Both the position numbers and the translations under genes were made by a program. Positions 1 to 6,921 of a DNA stretch of 64,000 nt are shown piece after piece. Every line of letters begins with the position of its first letter. Positions within the stretch are counted from its first letter, which is position 1. The notes below the pieces were generated by a model, which was not told the origin of the DNA, ran no database searches, and saw only the letters and a list, made by a program, of their open reading frames with translations. Source of the DNA: Streptomyces sp. NBC_00691 (GTDB lineage Bacteria > Actinomycetota > Actinomycetes > Streptomycetales > Streptomycetaceae); the NCBI RefSeq assembly GCF_036226665.1, contig NZ_CP109007.1:7130001-7194000 (forward strand). Direction: 5' to 3'.

Positions 1-390
1 GCGCTCGGTGGTGTACCAGCCGTTCGCGTAGGCCTTCACCCGGTCCGTGACCTGCCCGCCGAGCAGCTGCCAGACGGGTACGCCGAGGGCTTTGCCCTTG
101 ATGTCCCAGCAGGCCATCTCGACGACCGCGATGCCGGACATGACGATCTCGCCGGCCCGCCCGAAGTCCCCGTACTTCATGCGCCGTACGAGATCCTCGA
201 CCGCGAACGGGTCGGATCCGGCGATGTGGTGGTGCTCGGCCTCGCGGAGGTAGCCGACGAGCGCGTCGGTGTGCCCGAGCATCCGGGTCTCGCCGACGCC
301 GGTCAGTCCCTCGTCGGTGTGGACGAGCACATAGGTGAGGTTGCGCCAGGGCGTGCCGACGACGTGTGTGGTGATTCCCGTGATGCGCAC
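1..390 (-). CDS. Mandelate racemase / muconate lactonizing enzyme family sugar-acid dehydratase (N-terminal part, cut by window edge)
   Basis: Translating down from a GTG at 390 gives 130 residues that run off the left edge. They begin with the MR/MLE N-terminal capping domain (ITGITTHVVGTP, then LVHTDEGLTGVGE) and continue into the start of the barrel (VEMACWDIKGKALGVPVWQLLGG), a typical enolase-superfamily signature. Members abstract an alpha-proton from a carboxylate, and many dehydrate sugar acids such as galactonate or fuconate. The catalytic Lys, the metal ligands and the general base lie outside the window, so the substrate cannot be set. GGAG lies just upstream of the GTG. The gene diverges from an IclR regulator and an SMP-30 lactonase, which fits a sugar-acid pathway. 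Family confidence is high; substrate unknown. Confidence 0.85.
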   Translation of the reverse strand, partial: MRITGITTHVVGTPWRNLTYVLVHTDEGLTGVGETRMLGHTDALVGYLREAEHHHIAGSDPFAVEDLVRRMKYGDFGRAGEIVMSGIAVVEMACWDIKGKALGVPVWQLLGGQVTDRVKAYANGWYTTER

Positions 391-467
391 GGTGGTTGCT
401 CCCCAGGAGTGCGGACGTGGACGTGGGCGTGGACGTGGTGCGGGAGGGTGTCCGGAGAACCTGCTCG

Positions 468-481
468 TTCGAGATGTCGAA
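468..481. promoter_or_regulatory. Small inverted repeat, candidate IclR-type operator
   Basis: TTCGA-GATG-TCGAA is a perfect 5-bp inverted repeat just downstream of the predicted start of the MR/MLE transcript. A looser repeat, TTCGGT ... ACCGAA, lies closer to the IclR gene, around 637-661. Both resemble the short palindromes bound by IclR-family proteins. That the neighbouring regulator binds them is inference. Confidence 0.3.
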
Positions 482-503
482 TGCCGTTCGGTGGATCGGC
501 GTG

Positions 504-533
504 ACGGTAGGCAGCGGCCCGCCGGAGTGTCAA
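504..533 (-). promoter_or_regulatory. Probable sigma-70-type promoter of the MR/MLE gene
   Basis: On the minus strand a consensus TTGACA (-35, complement of 528-533) is followed after 18 bp by TACCGT (-10, complement of 504-509). This would start transcription near 497, leaving a leader of about 105 nt before the GTG at 390. Seen directly; promoter activity is inferred. Confidence 0.5.
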
Positions 534-596
534 TGGGAGGGTGTCCGGCCGCCCCGCCCCGGCGGAATCCCCGACGGAGCGGGGCGCGACCGCCCG

Positions 597-625
597 TTGC
601 CCGTCGTGGGGCGCGCCGCTAGTCT
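597..625 (+). promoter_or_regulatory. Possible promoter of the IclR gene
   Basis: TTGCCC at 597-602 and TAGTCT at 620-625 are separated by 17 bp, a reasonable HrdB-type pair upstream of the ATG at 687. Confidence 0.35.
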
Positions 626-686
626 CTGTTCGCGATTTCGGTCGTAGTACGGGATACCGAACGGGCAGAGGCGAGGTGGGGGACCC

Positions 687-1457
687 ATGGGACGACTCGT
701 TCCGGCGGTGACCAGGGCATTCGACGTGCTGGAGCTCTTCCTGGAGGGCGACGGCATCCTGTCCGCCCCCGAGATCACCCGCAGGCTCCAGCTGCCGCGC
801 ACCACCACGCACGAGCTGGTCACCACCCTGACCGCCCGCAACTACCTCGTGCCGGTGCCGGGACAGCCCGGCCGCTACCGGCTCGGCGTCCGCACGTACC
901 AGCTCGGCAGCCGGTACGCCGAGCAGCTCGACCTCGCGGCCGAAGGCCACCAGGTCGCGCGCGAGGTCGCCGACACCTGTGGCGAGACGGTGCACGTGGC
1001 CGTCCTGGAGGACATGGACGTCATCTACATCGCGAAGGTCGACTCGACCCACGCGGTACGGATGGTCTCCGCGGCCGGACGCCGACTGCCCGCCCACTGC
1101 ACGGCCGTCGGCAAGATGCTGCTCGCCACCCTCCCGGAGGCCGAACTGGAGGAGCGCCTCGACGGGTACGACCTGGCGGGCATGACCCCCCGCAGCATCA
1201 CCGACCCGGACGCGCTGCGCGCCGCCCTCGCCGAGATCCGGATCCTCGGTGTCGCGGGCGAACAGCAGGAGTCCAACCCCGACGTGAGCTGCGTGGCCGC
1301 GCCGGTGAGGGACCGCTCCGGCCGGGTCGTCGCGGCGCTGTCCGTCTCCGTACCCGTGCACCGCTGGAGCGAGGACCGGGAGAACGAACTCACGGCGCTG
1401 GCCGTGCAGGGCGCGGGCCGGCTGGCGGAGCGCCTGGGGTACCGGACGGCGCGCTGA
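687..1457 (+). CDS. IclR family transcriptional regulator
   Basis: The 256-residue protein has the normal IclR length. Residues 5-65 form the winged helix (VTRAFDVLELF, then LSAPEITRRLQLPRTTTHELV). The C-terminal effector domain includes VDSTHAVRMVS and AHCTAVGKMLLA, the usual IclR ligand-pocket region. A GAGGTGGGGG ribosome site precedes the ATG. Such regulators bind a catabolic intermediate through the C-terminal domain and usually control the adjacent operon. Here that would be the divergent sugar-acid dehydratase and the downstream lactonase, which starts 55 bp after this stop. The effector is unknown. Confidence 0.9.
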   Translation: MGRLVPAVTRAFDVLELFLEGDGILSAPEITRRLQLPRTTTHELVTTLTARNYLVPVPGQPGRYRLGVRTYQLGSRYAEQLDLAAEGHQVAREVADTCGETVHVAVLEDMDVIYIAKVDSTHAVRMVSAAGRRLPAHCTAVGKMLLATLPEAELEERLDGYDLAGMTPRSITDPDALRAALAEIRILGVAGEQQESNPDVSCVAAPVRDRSGRVVAALSVSVPVHRWSEDRENELTALAVQGAGRLAERLGYRTAR

Positions 1458-1512
1458 CGCGAAGCCGTAGTTTCTGCGTGTCGCACCACCGGCACGCCAC
1501 CGAGGAGGCCAG

Positions 1513-2418
1513 ATGCAGCACCTCAGGGCCCAGCCCTGCTCCCCTCTGCCCGGACGCCTGACGGAAGGGCCCGTCTGGGACACCCGGCGCCAGGAACTGC
1601 TCTGGGTGGACATACCCGACGGCCTCGTCCACCGGGCCGCCCTCACGCACGGGGACGCGAAGCCGGACCTGGCCGTTTTCTCGGCGCTCCGCCTCGACCG
1701 CCCCGTCGGCGCCGTCCAGCCCTGCGCCTCGGGAGCCCTGCTCGCGGCGGCGGGCACCTCCGTCCTCCGGCTGCGCGAGGACCGCCCGGTCACGGAGGCC
1801 GTCGAACTGGCCGCGCCGGTCCTGCCCGAGGACGGCGTGCCCCGCCGTATGAACGACGCCGCCGTCGACCCCGCGGGCCGGCTCCTCGCCGGAACGATGG
1901 CGTACGACGAAAGCCCCGGCGCGGGCGCGCTCTACCGCCTCGACGGCGACGGACTGACCACGCTCCTGGAGTCGGTCACCATCTCCAACGGCCTCGGCTG
2001 GAGCCCCGACGGGACGCTCCTCTACTACGCGGACAGCCCGACCGGCCGCGTCGACGTCTTCGCGTACGACATCGCCACGGGCACCCTGAGCGACCGCAGG
2101 CCGTTCGCGGTCCTGGACCGCGGGGTGCCGGACGGGCTCACGGTGGACGCCGAGGGCCGAGTGTGGGTGGCGGTGTGGGGCGGCGGCGAAGTCCTCGCCT
2201 TCACACCGGAAGGCACCCCGCACGCGCGCGTGGCGGTGCCCGCCTCCCACGTGACGAGCTGCGCCTTCGCCGGACCGGACCTCGACGTCCTCGTCATCAC
2301 GACGGCCACGGAGGGCCTGCCCGCGGACCGCCGCCTAGCGGAGCCGGACGCGGGGAGGCTGTTCGTCTGCCGTCCGGGCGGGAGGGGACTGCCGAGCGTT
2401 CCGTACGCCGACCACTGA
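1513..2418 (+). CDS. SMP-30/gluconolactonase/LRE (regucalcin-like) lactonase
   Basis: This 301-residue six-bladed beta-propeller opens with the family entry LTEGPVWDTRRQELLWVDI. It contains RMNDAAVDPAGRLLAGTM (metal-binding Asn/Asp region), ISNGLGWSPDGTLLYYADS and VPDGLTVDAEGRVWVAVWGGG. The family hydrolyses sugar lactones with one divalent metal held by a Glu, an Asn and an Asp, and all three conserved motif regions are present. The ATG follows GAGGAGG. It probably shares a transcript or regulator with the preceding IclR gene and supplies the lactonase step before dehydration by the MR/MLE enzyme. The exact sugar is not determined. Confidence 0.85.
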   Translation: MQHLRAQPCSPLPGRLTEGPVWDTRRQELLWVDIPDGLVHRAALTHGDAKPDLAVFSALRLDRPVGAVQPCASGALLAAAGTSVLRLREDRPVTEAVELAAPVLPEDGVPRRMNDAAVDPAGRLLAGTMAYDESPGAGALYRLDGDGLTTLLESVTISNGLGWSPDGTLLYYADSPTGRVDVFAYDIATGTLSDRRPFAVLDRGVPDGLTVDAEGRVWVAVWGGGEVLAFTPEGTPHARVAVPASHVTSCAFAGPDLDVLVITTATEGLPADRRLAEPDAGRLFVCRPGGRGLPSVPYADH

Positions 2419-2518
2419 GGGCCCGCCCCTCCGGGTGCGCGGTCGGGTCCCGGCGGTGGAAGACGCCGAGACCGCGGCCGTTCGTCCCCGTGCGGACGCT
2501 CCCCCGTCGTGCCAGCCG

Positions 2519-3169
2519 TCAGCCGGACGGGGGACGGGAGGACACCAGGATCACTTCGAGGGTCCGGGGGCCGTGGACGCCCTCGACGCGGTCGAGTTCG
2601 ATGTCGCTCGTCGCGGACGGCCCCGAGATCCAGGTCAGCGGACGGGCCGGGTCCAGCCGGGGGAGCGCCTGTGGCACGGAGGCCACGACCTGCTCGGGGG
2701 CCCCGACCACGCACACATGCAGATCGGGCACCAGGGTGAGGGCGCGACGGCCCTGCCCCGGGCCGCCGTCGAGGACGATCGTGCCGGTCTCGGCGATGGC
2801 GAGGGCGCATCCGGTCACCACCGCGTCGATGCCGTCGAGCGCGTACGGGGTGAGCCGGGGCGCGTCGGGCCGCGGTTCGGCGTCGGTCGCCGCGAGCCAC
2901 TCCTCGGGCAGTCCTGGCGGTACGGCGACACTGCGGGCGCCGCGCTCCGCGAGGAGCCGGGCGATGAGGTCCGGCAGCCCGTCCGGCGTGGAACGGTGGA
3001 CGTGGGCGCGGTACTCCGCGAGGTTCTCGTGGAGCAGGTCGAGGAGGGCGTCGGGGTCCTCGGCGCCGTGGCTCGTGCGGTAGTCACGGCTGACGTCCGG
3101 GGCCTCGGGTGCGTCGGCGACGGCGGCGCGGATGCGCGCGAGCACGCGCGCGCGTGAGTCGGTGGTCAT
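2519..3169 (-). CDS. lutC: LutC-like LUD-domain protein of the lactate oxidation complex
   Basis: The 216-residue protein starts MTTDSRARVLARI and has the LUD-domain pattern, with VVTGCALAIAETGTIVLD near the middle and PRTLEVILV at the end. I chose ATG 3169 because it overlaps the stop of the upstream gene in an ATGA junction. A reading 6 codons longer exists but would overlap lutB further. With the two genes upstream it forms lutCBA order on the minus strand, which is lutA-lutB-lutC in transcription order. LutABC replaces the flavin L-lactate dehydrogenase and oxidises lactate to pyruvate. The biochemical role of LutC itself is unclear. Confidence 0.9.
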   Translation of the reverse strand: MTTDSRARVLARIRAAVADAPEAPDVSRDYRTSHGAEDPDALLDLLHENLAEYRAHVHRSTPDGLPDLIARLLAERGARSVAVPPGLPEEWLAATDAEPRPDAPRLTPYALDGIDAVVTGCALAIAETGTIVLDGGPGQGRRALTLVPDLHVCVVGAPEQVVASVPQALPRLDPARPLTWISGPSATSDIELDRVEGVHGPRTLEVILVSSRPPSG

Positions 3170-4650
3170 CGGCGGTTCTTCTTCCACCAGTCACGGAACG
3201 GTTCGGCGGGCAGTTCGGGCAGGTTCCGGTGCTCGGACCACTGGCGGGCGCCCGGCCCCGGCAGCCGTTTCGGGTGCAGCGCGCGCGTGGCGGAGGCGAT
3301 CCGCTGGCCCGCCGCGAGGGCGGTCGGACGGTCGAGCACCCAGGAGGAGGCCTTGACCGCCGCCCGTTCCAGCCGGTGGCCCTTGCCGCCCTCGGCGGCG
3401 ACCCGCTCGCGCAGATGGACCAGGACCTCGGGGATGTCGATGGCCACGGGGCAGACCTCGTAACAGGCCCCGCAGAGCGAGGAGGCGTACGGCAGGGAGG
3501 CGTCGACCTCGCTCACCGTGCCCCGGAGCTGCGGGGTGAGGATCGCACCGATCGGCCCGGGATAGACGGAGCCGTAGGCGTGACCGCCGGCCCGCTCGTA
3601 CACCGGGCAGACGTTGAGGCAGGCCGAGCAGCGGATGCAGCGCAGTGCCTGCCGCCCCACCTCGTCGGCGAGCGCGTCGGTGCGGCCGTTGTCGAGGAGC
3701 ACCAGATGGAAGGCGGACGGCCCGTCCTCGTCGCTCGTGCCGGTCCACATGCTCGTGTACGGGTTCATGCGCTCGGCGGTCGACGAGCGGGGCAGCGTCT
3801 GGAGGAAGACCTCCAGGTCCCGCCAGGTGGGGACGACCTTCTCGATGCCCACCACGGAGATCAGCGTCTCGGGGAGCGTCAGGCACATCCGGCCGTTGCC
3901 CTCGGACTCGACGACGACCAGGGTGCCGGTCTCGGCGACCATGAAGTTCGCCCCGGAGACCCCGACCTTCGCCCGCAGGAACTTCTCCCGCAGGTGCAGC
4001 CGGGCCGCCTCCGCCAGCTCGGCGGGGGAGTCGGACAGCCCCTCCGGTGCCGGGCGTCCCCAACTCGCCATCTTCTCGCGGAAGATGTCGCGGATCTCGC
4101 CCCGGTTGCGGTGGATGGCCGGGACCAGGATGTGCGAGGGTCGGTCCTCGCCGAGCTGCACGATCAGCTCCGCGAGATCCGTCTCGTAGGCGGCGATCCC
4201 CTCGGCCTCCAGATGCTCGTTGAGCCCGATCTCCTGCGTGGCCATCGACTTGACCTTGACCACCTCCGTCTCGCCCGTCGCCCTGACGAGACCGGTGACG
4301 ATCCGGTTGGCCTCGGCGGCGTCGGCGGCCCAGTGGACGGTGCCGCCCGCCGCCGTCACCGCCTCCTCCAGCCGGATCAGATGCTCGTCGAGGTGACGGA
4401 GCGTCCGGTCCTTGATCTCCTTCCCGGCCTGTCGGAGCTGCGCCCAGTCGTCGAGCTCCGCCACGGCCCGCGCCCGCTTGTCGCGGATGGTGTGGGTCGC
4501 GTGCCGCAGATTGGCGCGCAGCGTCGCGTCTCCGACCGCCACGCGCGCCGCCTCCGGGAAGGCCGGCATGCCGACGAAGATCCCGCCGGTCGGCCCGCCT
4601 CCGGTCCCGCCCGTCGTTCCGCCTCGGGTCCCGCCCGTCGTTCCGCTCAC
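3166..4650 (-). CDS. lutB: LutB-like iron-sulfur protein of the lactate oxidation complex
   Basis: The protein has 494 residues from the GTG at 4650, which overlaps the lutA stop as GTGA. The LUD domain occupies roughly residues 80-310 (VVKVKSMATQEIGLNEHLE, then VAETGTLVVVESEGNGRM). It is followed by two ferredoxin-like clusters, CIRCSACLNVCPVY and CGACYEVCP, each a CxxCxxC...CP motif. The C-terminal tail ends RDWWKKNRR. A Gly/Thr-rich stretch fills the first 25 residues, so translation may really begin at the later MPAFPEAARVAVG (about residue 28). It is the electron-transfer core of the lactate complex, translationally coupled on both sides. Confidence 0.92.
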   Translation of the reverse strand: MSGTTGGTRGGTTGGTGGGPTGGIFVGMPAFPEAARVAVGDATLRANLRHATHTIRDKRARAVAELDDWAQLRQAGKEIKDRTLRHLDEHLIRLEEAVTAAGGTVHWAADAAEANRIVTGLVRATGETEVVKVKSMATQEIGLNEHLEAEGIAAYETDLAELIVQLGEDRPSHILVPAIHRNRGEIRDIFREKMASWGRPAPEGLSDSPAELAEAARLHLREKFLRAKVGVSGANFMVAETGTLVVVESEGNGRMCLTLPETLISVVGIEKVVPTWRDLEVFLQTLPRSSTAERMNPYTSMWTGTSDEDGPSAFHLVLLDNGRTDALADEVGRQALRCIRCSACLNVCPVYERAGGHAYGSVYPGPIGAILTPQLRGTVSEVDASLPYASSLCGACYEVCPVAIDIPEVLVHLRERVAAEGGKGHRLERAAVKASSWVLDRPTALAAGQRIASATRALHPKRLPGPGARQWSEHRNLPELPAEPFRDWWKKNRR

Positions 4651-5363
4651 CGCCAGGGCTCCTCTTCCGTGCTCGCCAGGATGTCCGCCAGGTGCACCGC
4701 GCGCAGCGGAGCCCCCTGCCGGCTCAGCATGCCGCCCACGTGCAGCAGGCAGGAGTTGTCCGCGCCGCACAGGACCTCGGCGCCCGTGGACAGCGCGTTG
4801 GCGATCTTGTCGGCGCCCATCGCCGCCGACACGTCCGGGTTCTTCACCGCGAACGTCCCGCCGAAGCCGCAGCACTCCTCCGCGGCGGGCAGCTCCACCA
4901 GCTCCAGGCCCTTCACCGCCTCCAGGAGCCTTCGCGGCCGCTCCCCGAGGCCGAGGAGACGCAGCCCGTGACAGGACGGGTGATACGTCACCCGGTGGGG
5001 GAACCAGGCGCCCACGTCGGTCACTCCGAGCACGTCCACCAGGAACTCCGTCAACTCGTACACGCGGGGAGCCAGGCCCGCCGCCTCCGCGCCGAACGCC
5101 GCGTAGTGGTGCCGCACCATCGCCGCGCACGAGCCCGAGGGGGTGACCACGTACGCGTACCCCTCGAAGGCCCGGACCGTGCGGCGTACCAGCGGGGCGG
5201 TCTCGGCGCGGTACCCGGTGTTGAACTGAGGCTGTCCGCAACAGGTCTGCGCGGCCGGGAAGTCGACCTCCACGCCGAGGCGTTCGAGGACGCGGACGGT
5301 GGCCACGCCCGTCGCGGGGAAGACGGCGTCGTTGACGCAGGTGACGAAGAGGGCGACACGCAT
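4647..5363 (-). CDS. lutA: LutA-like cysteine-rich (CCG domain) oxidoreductase subunit
   Basis: The 238-residue protein has two CCG motifs, QTCCGQPQFNTG near residue 42 and EECCGFGGTFAVK near residue 165. These are typical of LutA and of heterodisulfide-reductase/GlpC-type subunits that bind an unusual Fe-S cluster. ATG 5363 gives the usual N-terminus MRVALFVTCVND and has GAGGA upstream. An in-frame GTG at 5411 would add an acidic 16-residue extension and overlaps the stop of a 40-codon ORF, so it remains possible. First gene of the lutABC unit. Confidence 0.9.
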   Translation of the reverse strand: MRVALFVTCVNDAVFPATGVATVRVLERLGVEVDFPAAQTCCGQPQFNTGYRAETAPLVRRTVRAFEGYAYVVTPSGSCAAMVRHHYAAFGAEAAGLAPRVYELTEFLVDVLGVTDVGAWFPHRVTYHPSCHGLRLLGLGERPRRLLEAVKGLELVELPAAEECCGFGGTFAVKNPDVSAAMGADKIANALSTGAEVLCGADNSCLLHVGGMLSRQGAPLRAVHLADILASTEEEPWR

Positions 5364-5407
5364 CACGGGATCCTCGGGCTCCTCTGCCTTCACGGGCTCC
5401 TCGGGGT

Positions 5408-5530
5408 TCACATGGTCCTCGGAGCCGGTGCGAGTCGGTCGGCCGCCCTGTCCCGGGCGGCCCGGCCGGCGCGGTCCTCGCGCGGTTCGTAGTGTCGCAG
5501 GGGCCGTGTGCCCGCGACGAGCCGACGCAT
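5408..5530 (-). other. Short ORF (40 codons) in the xylA-lutA gap, unrecognised
   Basis: The 250 bp between xylA and lutA contain an ATG-to-TGA frame reading MRRLVAGTRPLRHYEPREDR and on to APAPRTM. Its stop overlaps the alternative GTG start of lutA. The frame stays open upstream into the end of xylA, so it could be the tail of a decayed gene rather than a real small protein. I recognise no family. Confidence 0.2.
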
Positions 5531-5615
5531 CGCGCCGAGGCCGCCGACGGGCCCGGCGGCCCGCGCCCGGACGAGGACCGTTCCCCAGAGCTGCGGCCCT
5601 CCCGCGGCGCGGGCG

Positions 5616-6785
5616 TCAGCGGACGCCGAGCAGGTGCTCCAGGGCCAGCTGGTCGAGGTGCTCGAAGGCCATCGAACGGCCGGCCGCCGCGTCCGGGTCG
5701 AAGGTCTCGTACGCCGTGGGGTCGGCGAGCAGCCCCGCGAGGCCGTCGGCGGCCGTGGGGACGGCGAGTTCGGGCAGACGCGAGGCGGCCAGGGCCTGCT
5801 GGACGTCCGGGTCGGCGCGGAAGGCCGCCGCGCGCTCCTTGAGGATCAGGTAGTTGCGCATGCAGTTCTTCGCGGACTCCCACACGCCGTCGAAGCCGTC
5901 CGTCCGCACCGGCTTGAAGTCGAAGTGGCGCGGGCCCTCGTACCCGGCCGTCTCCAGCAGGTCCACCAGCCAGAACGCCTGACGCAGATCGCCCGCCCCG
6001 AAGCGGAAGTCCTGGTCGTACTTGATGCCGGACTGGCCGTTCAGGTCGATGTGGAAGAGCTTGCCCGCCCAGAGCGCCTGCGCGATGCCGTGCGGGAAGT
6101 TGAGCCCGGCCATCTGCTCATGGCCCGTCTCCGGGTTCACCCCGACGAGTTCGGGGCGCTCCAGGCGCTCGATGAAGGCCAGGGCGTGGCCGATGGTGGG
6201 CAGCAGGATGTCGCCGCGCGGCTCGTTCGGCTTGGGCTCGATGGCGAAGCGCAGGTCGTAGCCCTGCTCGGTGACGTACTGGCCGAGCAGGTCGAAGGCC
6301 TCCTTCATGCGGTCGAGCGCGACCCGGACGTCCTTCGCCGCGCCGGACTCGGCGCCCTCCCGGCCGCCCCAGGCCACGTACACGGTGGCGCCGAGCTCGA
6401 CGGCCAGGTCGATGTTGCGGAGGGTCTTGCGGAGCGCGAAGCGGCGTACGTCCCGGTCGTTGGCCGTGAACCCGCCGTCCTTGAAGACGGGGTGGGTGAA
6501 GAGGTTCGTGGTGGCCATCGGCACCGCGAGCCCCGTGCGGTCGAGCGCGCCCCGGAAGCGCTTGACGATCGCGTCGCGCTCGGCCTCCGCGGCGCCGAAG
6601 GGGATCAGGTCGTCGTCGTGGAAGGTGACGCCGTACGCGCCGAGGGCGGCGAGCCGCTCGACCGCCTCGACGGGGTCGAGGGCCGGGCGGGTGGCCTCGC
6701 CGAACGGGTCGCGGCCCTGCCAGCCGACGGTCCACAGGCCGAAGGTGAAGCGGTCCTCGGGGGTGGGGGAGAAGAGCTCCGGCAT
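5616..6785 (-). CDS. xylA: Xylose isomerase
   Basis: The 389-residue protein matches the actinobacterial class I enzyme. It starts MPELFSPTPEDRFTFGLWTV. It has VTFHDDDLIPFG (catalytic His region), YVAWGGREG (substrate-lining Trp), FAIEPKPNEPRGD (metal-bridging Glu) and LFHIDLNGQ (metal site). It converts D-xylose to D-xylulose, and also glucose to fructose, with two divalent metals. ATG 6785 was chosen over an upstream in-frame start because it gives the family N-terminus and follows GAGAGGGA. It diverges from xylB across a short region with a ROK-type operator, so xylose-dependent derepression is likely. Confidence 0.97.
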   Translation of the reverse strand: MPELFSPTPEDRFTFGLWTVGWQGRDPFGEATRPALDPVEAVERLAALGAYGVTFHDDDLIPFGAAEAERDAIVKRFRGALDRTGLAVPMATTNLFTHPVFKDGGFTANDRDVRRFALRKTLRNIDLAVELGATVYVAWGGREGAESGAAKDVRVALDRMKEAFDLLGQYVTEQGYDLRFAIEPKPNEPRGDILLPTIGHALAFIERLERPELVGVNPETGHEQMAGLNFPHGIAQALWAGKLFHIDLNGQSGIKYDQDFRFGAGDLRQAFWLVDLLETAGYEGPRHFDFKPVRTDGFDGVWESAKNCMRNYLILKERAAAFRADPDVQQALAASRLPELAVPTAADGLAGLLADPTAYETFDPDAAAGRSMAFEHLDQLALEHLLGVR

Positions 6786-6811
6786 GGTGTGTCCCTCTCT
6801 TGCTCTCGGGA

Positions 6812-6832
6812 TTTGTTTTCTGAGATAACTAA
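6812..6832. promoter_or_regulatory. Candidate XylR (ROK) operator between xylA and xylB
   Basis: In an AT-rich patch, TTTGTT-N9-AACTAA forms a near-perfect inverted repeat (five of six positions). This resembles the TTAGTT ... AACTAA half-sites known for XylR of the ROK family. It lies midway between the divergent xyl genes. The ROK repressor encoded at 10981-12180 is the likely partner; binding is inferred. Confidence 0.55.
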
Positions 6833-6921
6833 TACGGGACGGGCACACCGGGCGCCAGCCCCCGCCACGAATCGGCTCCGTGACGACCTACCGTGACGCA
6901 CGACAGGGAAGAGGTGAGGAC

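Noticed and set aside
442..548. Repeated GGGAGGGTGTCCGG near 442 and 535 as a possible regulatory repeat
   Set aside because: Two copies of a G-rich 14-mer about 90 bp apart could be chance in this composition. Neither is palindromic or placed at a promoter element consistently.
3166..5883. Reading lutB as a 905-residue protein from far upstream
   Set aside because: The extra part overlaps lutA in another frame and is Arg/Pro/Gly-rich. The GTG at 4650 overlapping the lutA stop is the natural start.
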